Origin: Oscillospiraceae bacterium
GTDB taxonomy: Bacteria > Bacillota > Clostridia > Oscillospirales > Oscillospiraceae
DNA: 5,645 bases
Reading direction: 5' to 3'
Assembly: GCA_016296045.1 (NCBI GenBank)
Contig: JAEDKB010000119.1
Location: 1-5,645 of the forward strand
The translations under genes and the position numbers were made by a program. The first letter of the stretch is position 1; each line of letters begins with the position of its first letter. The notes beneath the pieces are model-generated. The model did no database searches and was not told where the DNA came from. It saw only the letters and a program-made list of their open reading frames with translations. Shown here piece after piece: positions 1 to 5,170 of this stretch.

Positions 1-62
1 GCGAGGGCAAGGAATATGTCATGAAGGACGGCGACATCGTCAACTTCCTCTTTAACGTCTGA
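1..62 (+). CDS. ychF: YchF, C-terminal end (partial)
   Basis: Only the last 19 codons are present; the gene begins left of the window. The frame starting at base 3 reads EGKEYVMKDGDIVNFLFNV and ends in TGA at 60-62. This matches the conserved tail of YchF, the Obg-related P-loop ATPase, whose TGS domain typically ends in EGK-Y-V-DGD-hF-FNV. YchF is a cytoplasmic ribosome-associated ATPase linked to stress responses. The stop is followed directly by a strong terminator, so this is the end of its transcript. spoIIE converges on it from the right. The identification rests on a short but very characteristic tail. Confidence 0.85.
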   Translation, partial: EGKEYVMKDGDIVNFLFNV

Positions 63-71
63 TCTTATGAG

Positions 72-109
72 AAAAAACGCGGTCGGCAAGCTGCCGGCCG
101 CCTTTTTCT
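72..109. terminator. Bidirectional rho-independent terminator between ychF and spoIIE
   Basis: The arms GCGGTCGGC (79-87) and GCCGGCCGC (93-101) form a 9-bp GC-rich stem with one G-T pair and a 5-nt loop. An A-run (72-77) lies on the left and a T-run (103-107) on the right. It can therefore end ychF on the plus strand and spoIIE on the minus strand. Confidence 0.88.
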
Positions 110-113
110 TCAT

Positions 114-136
114 TTTGGGAAATATTATTTCCCAAA
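114..136. repeat. Perfect 10-bp inverted repeat in the ychF/spoIIE gap
   Basis: The arms TTTGGGAAAT (114-123) and ATTTCCCAAA (127-136) pair perfectly around a 3-nt loop. No T-run follows on either strand. It lies between the convergent genes and may be an auxiliary terminator or a 3'-end stabilising hairpin for spoIIE mRNA. Confidence 0.6.
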
Positions 137-182
137 TATTGTATTTCGACAAAAAATCCATTACCAGATATGGTATTCTTTG

Positions 183-2123
183 TCAGGAGGCATAGGGTTT
201 CAGAGAAATAACAACCGCAGAAACATCATCCTCCGTCGGGGCACCGGAAATCAGCAATGCGGCCAGTTCATGCACGGACGTACCGCAATAGCTGCAAATT
301 GTCGCCTCCGTTTCCGTCCCCACCGCTCCGTCACTTGCAAGGACAAGCATTTCTCCCCGTTTCAGGGACAGCCGATACTGCTCCGGTGCGTGGTCTCCTC
401 CCACCCCTACGCCCGGCGGCAAAGATGCTGTCCCGATTTTTTTGACTGAATCGCAATTTCTCCAGAACGATGGCGCGGAGCCCCATTTATAGAGGGTTCC
501 GTCTCCGCAGCACAGATCGATCCGCAGCAGGTCGATCGTTGTAAATCGATCTGCCGCCCGCAGAAGCTCCAGACCGTTCAGTATTTTCAGCGCGTTTTCC
601 GCCTCCACGCCGGATTTGATTAACTGCTCAAGCAGGCGTACGGTCTCTCCGCTGCATTCCGAGGCTTCTTTGCCGCTGCCCATGCCGTCGCAGAGCAGGA
701 CATAATAATCTCGATTATTCCCTGCAAAACAAACACCCTTATCTCCGTTGATCCGATCACCGTTTTTCCCGACGCTGCACGCACCGATGATTGGACGAAA
801 CTGAATTCCCGTCATCCTGTCTGTTTGCACCGGACTGCGGAGAAACTCTCCGACGCATCGGAATTCCTCTGAAAGCACCTGCCTGCTTTCTCGCAATTCC
901 ATCTGATATCGCCGTCGAAACAGCATTCCTTCCAGTTCCTGATTGACGGCGGTAATAAAGCCTTCCAGATGGCAGCAGTTTTCGCGAAAGGTTTGCGGGA
1001 AATCTTCTTTTTGCGCTACCCCTCGGTCAATAATCGTCTTGGATGCACCGTTGAGCGCGGCAAGCGTCTGTTCTGCACGATGCTGCCAGCATCTATGGAA
1101 TCTGGCACAGCATCGGCAGATTTGCTCTGCTGCACCGTCGTAAACGCTCTCTGCCTCACTTGCAGAGGCGATCTGCTTTTCCGGAATTTGCTTGCGGAGC
1201 AGCTCCAGAATATCCGCTGCGGTATCCAGCCGTTCCGCAGCGCCCATGTCAGCGCCGTTGGCAGCCAACCATGGTGCCGGCACCCAATGCCGCAGTAACA
1301 CGCCGGCTCCGACACCGATTGCGGCACTTATCACCAATCCCGCAGAAAAGCTTCCAAACAGCAACGGCAAAACGCAAAGGGCAATCAACAGCATCATTGG
1401 CTGCAGCAGGTCTTTCTGCTTACTGCGTCCGAACAGGATCGACGGTAAAATCATCGAAGCAGTCAGGCAGTAGAAGCTCCCGCCGCCGATATCCATCATA
1501 ATCCCGATCAATGCACACGCCTGAATTTCCTGCAAAAAAATGCACGCCGCCGCTCCGAGAAGAACGCCCATATCCATCGGCGCCGCAACTCCCTTTACGC
1601 CGGCAATCACCGCGGCAGCCAGAAAGAACTGCGCCCTACGATTGCCGCAAAGCGCGCTCCGGAAGCTCCACACACCCATTCCGCCGGCAAGGCATCGCAG
1701 CAGCCATTGCGCCAGTTGATTTCCGCTTCCGAACAGCGTAACCGCTCCGAGGATCGCGCAGACCGCCGATGCAAGAACCGGCCAAAACCAAATTTTTGCC
1801 GGAAGCTGCGTTCCCTGAAAGACTGCCGATGCCGCAAACAGAAGCACCGCAACAGCGACGTGCTCGATCCCCTCAACACTGCCGCAGCGCAGCAGATATC
1901 CGGCAACAGCGCCGATCATTGCCGCCACACTTCGAATTCCAAAGGGAAAGGCCAGGATCATGCAGGCCGCAAACGGCATATAAAAATCGGCAATTTGTAT
2001 GCCGGCCAGCAGCACTCCTCCCGCTATCAGCAAAACACATTCACGCAGCAGTTTTCCTCTGGCGCTGCGCAGTGCCTGTCCACCGGCAAGCGGCTTCGGC
2101 ACCATCTGATTGATCCCCTTCAT
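183..2123 (-). CDS. spoIIE: Stage II sporulation protein E, membrane-anchored PP2C phosphatase
   Basis: SpoIIE dephosphorylates the anti-anti-sigma factor SpoIIAA, which releases SigF in the forespore, and it also contributes to polar septum formation through FtsZ. The 646-aa product has a hydrophobic N-terminal half (about residues 26-280, roughly nine to ten membrane segments). A linker region follows with a Cys cluster (C336, C338, C339, C345, then CCH at 383-385). The PP2C/SpoIIE domain spans about 445-646. Metal-binding signatures are all visible: GD at 460-461, DGMGSG at 479-484, SDG at 597-599 and DD at 632-633, so an active phosphatase is expected. It is shorter than B. subtilis SpoIIE (about 827 aa), the reduction being in the N-terminal and central parts. 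ATG at 2123 has a GGGGG motif about 9 nt upstream. The in-frame ATG at codon 7 also has AAGGGG at good spacing, so the start is uncertain by six residues. It is transcribed divergently from the CYTH gene. Confidence 0.95.
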   Translation of the reverse strand: MKGINQMVPKPLAGGQALRSARGKLLRECVLLIAGGVLLAGIQIADFYMPFAACMILAFPFGIRSVAAMIGAVAGYLLRCGSVEGIEHVAVAVLLFAASAVFQGTQLPAKIWFWPVLASAVCAILGAVTLFGSGNQLAQWLLRCLAGGMGVWSFRSALCGNRRAQFFLAAAVIAGVKGVAAPMDMGVLLGAAACIFLQEIQACALIGIMMDIGGGSFYCLTASMILPSILFGRSKQKDLLQPMMLLIALCVLPLLFGSFSAGLVISAAIGVGAGVLLRHWVPAPWLAANGADMGAAERLDTAADILELLRKQIPEKQIASASEAESVYDGAAEQICRCCARFHRCWQHRAEQTLAALNGASKTIIDRGVAQKEDFPQTFRENCCHLEGFITAVNQELEGMLFRRRYQMELRESRQVLSEEFRCVGEFLRSPVQTDRMTGIQFRPIIGACSVGKNGDRINGDKGVCFAGNNRDYYVLLCDGMGSGKEASECSGETVRLLEQLIKSGVEAENALKILNGLELLRAADRFTTIDLLRIDLCCGDGTLYKWGSAPSFWRNCDSVKKIGTASLPPGVGVGGDHAPEQYRLSLKRGEMLVLASDGAVGTETEATICSYCGTSVHELAALLISGAPTEDDVSAVVISLKPYAS

Positions 2124-2159
2124 GCCCTCATTCCCCCAATTCGCGCTTCATCTTTTCAT

Positions 2160-2193
2160 ATTCTAGCGAATCCCCTGAAACGATTCTGTCGGG
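2160..2193 (-). promoter_or_regulatory. Possible spoIIE promoter with Spo0A-box-like site
   Basis: On the minus strand TAGAAT (2165-2160) is a 5/6 match to the SigA -10 element and would start transcription about 30 nt before the spoIIE ATG. No good -35 is seen. Instead CCCGACA (2193-2187; TGTCGGG on the other strand) sits in the -35 position and matches the Spo0A box TGTCGAA at 5 of 7 bases. In B. subtilis, spoIIE is a SigA promoter activated by Spo0A with such boxes. The match is weak and this is a suggestion only. Confidence 0.3.
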
Positions 2194-2220
2194 AAATATC
2201 CTCGGAAATTGATATTCTGT

Positions 2221-2249
2221 TTGACTTGCACCATTTCTGATAGTATGAT
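2221..2249 (+). promoter_or_regulatory. SigA promoter of the CYTH-domain gene
   Basis: TTGACT (2221-2226) and TATGAT (2244-2249) are each 5/6 matches to the -35 and -10 consensus with an exact 17-bp spacer. Transcription would start near 2256. That leaves a very short leader containing the AGAAGGTG ribosome binding site (2257-2264) and rules out the upstream TTG codon at 2252 as the start. Confidence 0.75.
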
Positions 2250-2269
2250 AATTGCAGAAGGTGAAACAC

Positions 2270-2875
2270 ATGGGAAAAGAATTAGAATATAAGCTCTCGC
2301 TGCCGGAAAATTTTGACGGAGAGATGATTTTAAAGGATCCGATTCTGGAGGAACTGCACACCGATGCTTGGCGTGAACGTCATATGCAAACCACCTATTA
2401 TGACTCTCCTGACTGCCGTTTTTCGAAGCATTTATGGACCTTGCGGCACCGTATGGAAGGGTCGGAAAGTGTTGTCTGTGTAAAAACGCCGACGGAGGAT
2501 TTCCATACTCGCGGCGAATGGCAGGTTGCTTCCGACCGTCCGGACGATAAAGCGATGGAACAGTTACTCCTTGCCGGAGCGCCCAAGCAGCTTCTTGTGC
2601 TTTACGGTTTGGGTGATATATTTCCGATCTGCGGCGCAGATTTTATTCGAAGAAGCACCATGCTCACTTTTTCGGACGGCAGCAAAGCGGAATTCGCGTT
2701 CGACTGCGGAAGCCTTCACGGAAAAACGGAAGTCTTGCAGTTTTCGGAAATTGAGCTGGAGCTTTATGAAGGCTCTCCGAAAGAAATGCTTGCTTTTGTT
2801 GCGTATTTAAGCCGGCAATACCACCTGACCGAGCAGAGAAAGAGCAAATTTGCCCGTGCCCGTGCTTTAACGTAA
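2270..2875 (+). CDS. CYTH-domain protein (triphosphate tunnel metalloenzyme family)
   Basis: The 201-aa protein opens with GKELEYKL, the ExExK signature (E4, E6, K8) of the CYTH/TTM fold. Members hydrolyse inorganic triphosphate or thiamine triphosphate, or act as class IV adenylate cyclases. Further typical positions are visible along the chain: TTYYDSPD (41-48), LRHR (58-61), K72 in VKTP, RGEW (81-84), IRRST (126-130), the acidic strand SEIELEL (159-165), and K193/R196 near the end. These basic and acidic side chains would line the tunnel, binding triphosphate and divalent metal. The exact substrate cannot be read from the sequence; phosphatase activity is more likely than cyclase for a stand-alone clostridial CYTH protein. 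ATG at 2270 is chosen over an in-frame TTG at 2252 because AGAAGGTG lies just upstream of the ATG and the predicted transcription start falls after the TTG. It is monocistronic, with its own promoter and terminator. Confidence 0.85.
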   Translation: MGKELEYKLSLPENFDGEMILKDPILEELHTDAWRERHMQTTYYDSPDCRFSKHLWTLRHRMEGSESVVCVKTPTEDFHTRGEWQVASDRPDDKAMEQLLLAGAPKQLLVLYGLGDIFPICGADFIRRSTMLTFSDGSKAEFAFDCGSLHGKTEVLQFSEIELELYEGSPKEMLAFVAYLSRQYHLTEQRKSKFARARALT

Positions 2876-2921
2876 TCCTGATTTCCAAAAATCGGCTATC
2901 GAAAAAGTATGGAGAAATAAC

Positions 2922-2959
2922 AAATCGGCAAGCTTCTGTTGAAGCCTGCCGATTTTTTT
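2922..2959. terminator. Terminator after the CYTH gene, adjoining the tRNA-Cys fragment
   Basis: AAATCGGCA-A-GCTTC (2922-2936) pairs with GAAGC-C-TGCCGATTT (2941-2955) with one A/C mismatch and a TGTT loop, followed by seven T (2953-2959). An A-run precedes the stem on the minus-strand reading, so before integration it probably also ended tRNA-Cys transcription from the right. The T-run directly touches the CCA of the tRNA fragment. Confidence 0.9.
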
Positions 2960-3003
2960 GGAGGTGCCGCCCAGATTTGAACTGGGGAATGAAGGTTTTG
3001 CAG
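2959..3003 (-). other. tRNA-Cys(GCA) 3' half: attachment (att) site of an integrated element
   Basis: Read on the minus strand, this holds the anticodon loop CTGCAAA (GCA at 3001-2999), the 3' anticodon strand ACCTT, a perfect T-arm (CCCAG, TTCAAAT, CTGGG), the 3' acceptor strand CGGCACC, discriminator U and CCA. U73 with a GCA anticodon is the hallmark of tRNA-Cys. The 5' half is missing: the sequence beyond 3003 shows no D-arm and no matching acceptor strand. Such a 3' fragment is what remains at the distal end when an element integrates into a tRNA gene. The 3' end points left to the core genes, so the element should extend rightwards and the intact tRNA-Cys should lie at its other end. 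It is not a functional tRNA. Confidence 0.8.
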
Positions 3004-3022
3004 TACAAAATAACGTCATTCA

Positions 3023-3045
3023 AAAGCCTTTGTTTTCAAGGCTTT
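3023..3045 (-). repeat. 8-bp inverted repeat beside the att site, possible terminator
   Basis: AAAGCCTT (3023-3030) and AAGGCTTT (3038-3045) pair perfectly around a 7-nt loop. On the minus strand the stem ends in TTTT, so it could weakly terminate leftward transcription coming from the xis-like gene before it reaches the att site. The rest of 3004-3139 holds no credible gene. A short inverted pair ACCACA (3091-3096) / TGTGGT (3121-3126) could be an arm-type integrase or Xis site, but this is speculative. Confidence 0.4.
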
Positions 3046-3139
3046 CCGGACATATCCGTGTTTATTTCTCCCTTTGTATATCATTTGTCAACCACATTTC
3101 GGCATTTTACTTTTCAGAATTGTGGTCTCAACATAATAA

Positions 3140-3349
3140 TTAGAGCAAATACTCTTTGCCTACATTTTGTTCAATCCAAAGATTCAGCTTGTCGAGCGGA
3201 ACATAGATTCTGCGATTCACCTTAATCGACGGAAATCCTTCTGAATTCAGCAGTTGGTATGTTTTTGTTCGGCCCATCTGAAAAACCGCCTAACACTGAT
3301 CAACCGTTAGCAGGATAGGAAGATCCGCATTTATATTCTTTTTCTCCAT
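3140..3349 (-). pseudogene. Excisionase-like helix-turn-helix gene interrupted by an in-frame TAG
   Basis: Reading from ATG (3349-3347) gives 70 codons, including the terminal TAA at 3142-3140, with a single internal TAG at codon 20 (3292-3290). Before it stands MEKKNINADLPILLTVDQC; after it AVFQMGRTKTYQLLN, then FPSIKVNRRIYVP and LDKLNLWIEQN. The layout is that of small MerR/excisionase-type winged-helix proteins: a first helix after LTV, a recognition helix GRTKTYQLL, and a wing around the RRIYVP strand. Such proteins direct excision by bending att DNA and often sit next to integrase. A strong ribosome binding site AGAAAGGAGGT stands 9 nt before the ATG. The frame is otherwise clean, so the lesion looks recent, or TAG is read through. 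A restart at the internal ATG of codon 25 would lose the first helix. No integrase lies between it and the att site, which is unusual. Confidence 0.75.
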
Positions 3350-3394
3350 AATAGCTCGACCTCCTTTCTAAATATTTGCAAATAAAGATCTGCA

Positions 3395-3410
3395 TATATT
3401 ATTATGTAAG
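3395..3410 (-). repeat. 16-bp repeated motif, copy 1 (upstream of xis-like gene)
   Basis: On the minus strand this reads CTTACATAATAATATA, identical to 5625-5640 on the plus strand. It lies about 46 nt before the xis-like ATG. A related sequence, CTTACATAAATATA, occurs at 5062-5075 ahead of the 110-aa gene. It may be a shared operator or a promoter element; it is AT-rich, so caution applies. Confidence 0.5.
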
Positions 3411-3433
3411 AAATCGTATAAAAAAAAGAATTA

Positions 3434-3461
3434 AATATAATTATCTGTCATTTGTTGACAA
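3434..3461 (-). promoter_or_regulatory. Possible promoter of the xis-like gene
   Basis: On the minus strand TTGTCA (3461-3456) and TATATT (3439-3434), each one mismatch from consensus, are separated by 16 bp. This would give a leader of about 80 nt that contains the repeated motif at 3395-3410. The region is very AT-rich, so chance matches are likely. Confidence 0.35.
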
Positions 3462-3482
3462 AGCGTTGGTTTTTGAACTGCT

Positions 3483-3521
3483 CCTTCCGGATATATATTA
3501 AAATAATATATATCCGGAAGG
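3483..3521. repeat. Perfect 18-bp inverted repeat with 3-nt loop
   Basis: CCTTCCGGATATATATTA (3483-3500) is followed by AAA (3501-3503) and its exact reverse complement (3504-3521). There is no T-run on either side, so it is not a standard rho-independent terminator. It lies just 3' of the proposed guide RNA scaffold and overlaps the end of the predicted guide. It could be a transcript-ending or protective hairpin for that RNA, a protein-binding palindrome, or the original insertion target of the TnpB element. Confidence 0.9.
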
Positions 3522-3663
3522 TAATCCAGTTTGATAATTCAAAGAAAGCACTCTCCGCTTTCATTATTTGGCATACTGCCGAAGCAGATTCATGGCTCAA
3601 ACGCATACTCTGAGTAACACAGTCATCGCCATTTGGGGTGTGCCCCACCCACGAATTTTAAAA
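3513..3663 (-). ncRNA. Candidate guide RNA (omega-RNA-like) downstream of the TnpB-like gene
   Basis: In TnpB and TldR systems the guide RNA scaffold is encoded at and just beyond the 3' end of the protein gene on the same strand, with the guide after it. Here the minus strand after the stop shows ordered hairpins: TGGGG/CCCCA (3647-3634), CTGC-TTCG-GCAG (3587-3576) with a C(UUCG)G tetraloop inside a possible TTTG/CAAA stem, GAAAGC/GCTTTC (3562-3544), then TTTGA-ATTA-TCAAA ending near 3530. The scaffold would end around GAATTATCAAAC (3540-3529) and the next 16 nt, TGGATTACCTTCCGGA (3528-3513), would be the guide. The same stretch keeps an open frame in phase with the upstream gene (VGHTPNGDDCVTQSMRL and on), a likely relic of the former TnpB C-terminal tail. 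Boundaries are inferred by eye; no target was found in the window. Confidence 0.5.
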
Positions 3664-4674
3664 CTATGCTGTTTTTGCAAGTTCTTTTTGCAAGACCTCT
3701 CCCGCCAGTTCGATTGCCTGTTCGTCAGCCGTCATTCCTTCGATAGAGATTACATCTCCCAGCTTCACGATTCTTCCATAAAGCTCGGCTTTAAATTTGA
3801 GCATCCAAACCAGTTCATTTAGTGGTACACATTTTCGGATTTTCGGGGAAAGATTTCCAATGCAAATAAAATCATAAGCTTTAATCAGCTGTGTAGTGAT
3901 TTTATTCAAATCATCGGTCATTTGATTCTTTCTTTTATCGAGACACGTCGAATACTTTATCGCACACTTTTGACGGCTAATACTGGCTCTTGGCTTTCGA
4001 GTCATATTATTCCGCAGATACTGCAAGGTGCTGTCAGAATTCTTCGCGTTGCGAACACTAAATAATTCTCCATCACTTGTTGTAATGGAGCCATCGCGTT
4101 TCATTATCAGTCCGACCTTTTTGCCGGTCTTCTCAATATCGGAATATTGCGGTTTGCAGCAGAGAGAAACATAGTATTTTCCTGTTCCATGCCGTTTAAC
4201 TAACGCATATAAAATACTATTTTCGGGCACTTGCTTTGATATGGCACAACGCACATTTCCCACCTTCGGAAGTCGGAGATGCTTACCATCAACGATTCGA
4301 ATTCCCGAATCTATATTTTTACTTTTATAGCTTTGCTCAAGGTCGCGCTTGCGTTTTCTTTTCGGCAGTCCAATATTTTTTCCGAAACGTCTCCCATCAA
4401 AGAAATGCTGATAAGCCACATAAAGGCTCTTCACAGCCGCTTGCAGCGATGTAGAATCGACTTCCTTAAGCCACGGTTTTTGCCTCTTCAGCTCAGGCAA
4501 TTCTTTATATTGTTCGAAGCGATTAGGGGTTGCTTCTCCTTCTCGATATGCCCTGATCCATTTTTCAAGGAAAAAATTGTAAACGAATCGATATGCTCCG
4601 AAATTCTTCTCAATCAATTCCCGTTGCGCGACGTTTGGATAAATCCTGAACCGATACGTCATTTGAAGTTTCAT
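3664..4674 (-). CDS. Nuclease-dead TnpB-family protein (TldR-like)
   Basis: The 336-aa protein is clearly TnpB-like: YRFRIYPN (7-14), FGAYRFVYNFFL (25-36), WLKEVDSTSLQAAVKSL (68-84), AYQHFFDG (87-94), LPKVG (135-139), a strand GKYYVSLCC (165-173), and KAELYGRIVKLGD (295-307) near the end. TnpB is an RNA-guided DNA nuclease. Here the RuvC acidic residues are gone: the GIDLG motif reads GLIMK (D to I190), the ICIEDL motif reads ICIGNL (E to G273), and the zinc ribbon with the third Asp is missing, since after GD (306-307) only about 29 residues remain with no CxxC. Normal TnpB is around 370-400 aa. The frame is nevertheless open throughout and GAGAGGGGG stands 7 nt before the ATG. This combination is that of TldR RNA-guided repressors, which bind DNA without cutting. 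It lies 38 bp downstream of an RHH gene. The alternative is an inactive relic. Confidence 0.8.
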   Translation of the reverse strand: MKLQMTYRFRIYPNVAQRELIEKNFGAYRFVYNFFLEKWIRAYREGEATPNRFEQYKELPELKRQKPWLKEVDSTSLQAAVKSLYVAYQHFFDGRRFGKNIGLPKRKRKRDLEQSYKSKNIDSGIRIVDGKHLRLPKVGNVRCAISKQVPENSILYALVKRHGTGKYYVSLCCKPQYSDIEKTGKKVGLIMKRDGSITTSDGELFSVRNAKNSDSTLQYLRNNMTRKPRASISRQKCAIKYSTCLDKRKNQMTDDLNKITTQLIKAYDFICIGNLSPKIRKCVPLNELVWMLKFKAELYGRIVKLGDVISIEGMTADEQAIELAGEVLQKELAKTA

Positions 4675-4712
4675 TTACAATCCCCCTCTCCCAAAAAATC
4701 AAAGCCACAAGG

Positions 4713-4886
4713 TTAATCTTTGCTTTTTTCAGTCTTTTCCCTTTCTTTAAAGAAAGCAATCAGAATCCTTTCAAGAGCGGTAGTTTTGGTCTGCCCCATT
4801 TCTTCTGCATAATCATCTAACTTTTCACTCAGTTCACGATTCATGTAAAAATTAACGCGAACTCCGTCTTTTTTCTTTTGTGCCAT
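4713..4886 (-). CDS. Ribbon-helix-helix (Arc/MetJ-type) small protein
   Basis: This 57-aa protein has the RHH layout: a basic N-terminus MAQKKKDG, a beta strand VRVNFYMN (9-16), helix A ELSEKLDDYAEEMG (18-31), a turn, then helix B KTTALERILIAFFKER (34-49) and a charged tail. RHH proteins are dimeric DNA-binding repressors in which the strand contacts the major groove; many regulate their own operon. The ribosome binding site AAAAGGAC lies about 11-12 nt before ATG. The stop is 38 bp from the start of the TnpB-like gene on the same strand, so the two are probably cotranscribed. An antitoxin role is possible for such a fold, but no toxin-like partner is beside it. The residue pattern fits well; the function in this cassette is unknown. 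Confidence 0.8.
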   Translation of the reverse strand: MAQKKKDGVRVNFYMNRELSEKLDDYAEEMGQTKTTALERILIAFFKEREKTEKSKD

Positions 4887-4955
4887 ATTATTTTTTCGTC
4901 CTTTTTTTCATCAAATGTAGTTGTAATTAGTAATATATAGACTTCGGACATATAA

Positions 4956-4984
4956 ATAATACCATTTAATAACAGTATAAGCAA
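4956..4984 (-). promoter_or_regulatory. Possible promoter of the RHH/TnpB-like operon
   Basis: On the minus strand an extended -10, TGG-TATTAT (4964-4956), is preceded by a weak -35 TTGCTT (4984-4979) at 17 bp. The leader would be about 65 nt. The divergent gap 4887-5170 is very AT-rich and otherwise holds the promoter of the 110-aa gene and short repeats. Confidence 0.45.
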
Positions 4985-5056
4985 CAACAATCAGCAATTA
5001 TACATAAAAATACTTTTCTCTTTTTATATATCTACGCGTCTACTTTTAATTATTAC

Positions 5057-5141
5057 GCAATCTTACATAAATATAAACAAAAATATGTTGACAAATCTTT
5101 TTCTCTTGTGTATTATAGTTGTGCAATCTTATGTATTTATG
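5057..5141. repeat. Short direct and inverted repeats flanking the promoter of the 110-aa gene
   Basis: GCAATCTTA occurs at 5057-5065 and again at 5123-5131 as a direct repeat. Directly after each copy the sequences are mirror images: CATAAATA (5066-5073) and TATTTATG (5134-5141). The first lies upstream of the -35 and the second at and after the expected transcription start, an arrangement suited to repressor binding on both sides of the promoter. The 5062-5075 part also resembles the 16-bp motif at 3395-3410 and 5625-5640. Confidence 0.5.
5088..5116 (+). promoter_or_regulatory. Consensus SigA promoter of the 110-aa gene
   Basis: A perfect TTGACA -35 (5088-5093) and TATTAT -10 (5111-5116) are separated by exactly 17 bp. 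Transcription would begin near 5123, about 48 nt before the ATG. This is the strongest promoter in the island part of the window. Confidence 0.85.
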
Positions 5142-5170
5142 CTCAAATCTTCAGAAAGGAGAAAAGTCAT

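Noticed and set aside
180..2240. Several plus-strand frames of 60-177 codons across this stretch
   Set aside because: They overlap spoIIE in antisense, lack ribosome binding sites and have composition typical of shadows of a GC-moderate gene.
2252..2269. TTG start giving six more residues for the CYTH protein
   Set aside because: It would lie upstream of the predicted transcription start at about 2256. The AGAAGGTG site serves the ATG at 2270, and the CYTH motif begins right after that ATG.
2872..2878. Seven-base match (GTAATCC) to the reverse complement of the predicted guide, just after the CYTH stop
   Set aside because: A 7-mer match is expected by chance in a window this size, and it covers neither a full guide nor an obvious TAM.
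2958..3143. Open frame beginning MEVPPRFELG
   Set aside because: This is the antisense reading of the tRNA-Cys 3' fragment, a common spurious protein call. It has no ribosome binding site and runs into non-coding DNA.
3023..3521. CRISPR array or tandem repeats around the inverted repeats
   Set aside because: The repeats are single inverted pairs, with no regularly spaced repeat-spacer units and no cas-like gene.
3664..4674. Active IS200/IS605 transposon or active TnpB nuclease
   Set aside because: No TnpA is present, the RuvC acidic residues and zinc ribbon are missing, and no convincing left end was seen. A nuclease call is not supported.
4741..4756. Perfect 16-bp palindrome CTTTCTTTAAAGAAAG
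   Set aside because: It lies inside the RHH coding sequence and encodes part of its helix B end (FFKER). Low-complexity codons explain it.
5108..5170. Longer N-terminus for the 110-aa protein
   Set aside because: The extension overlaps the -10 element and the transcription start, while a clear ribosome binding site precedes the ATG at 5171.
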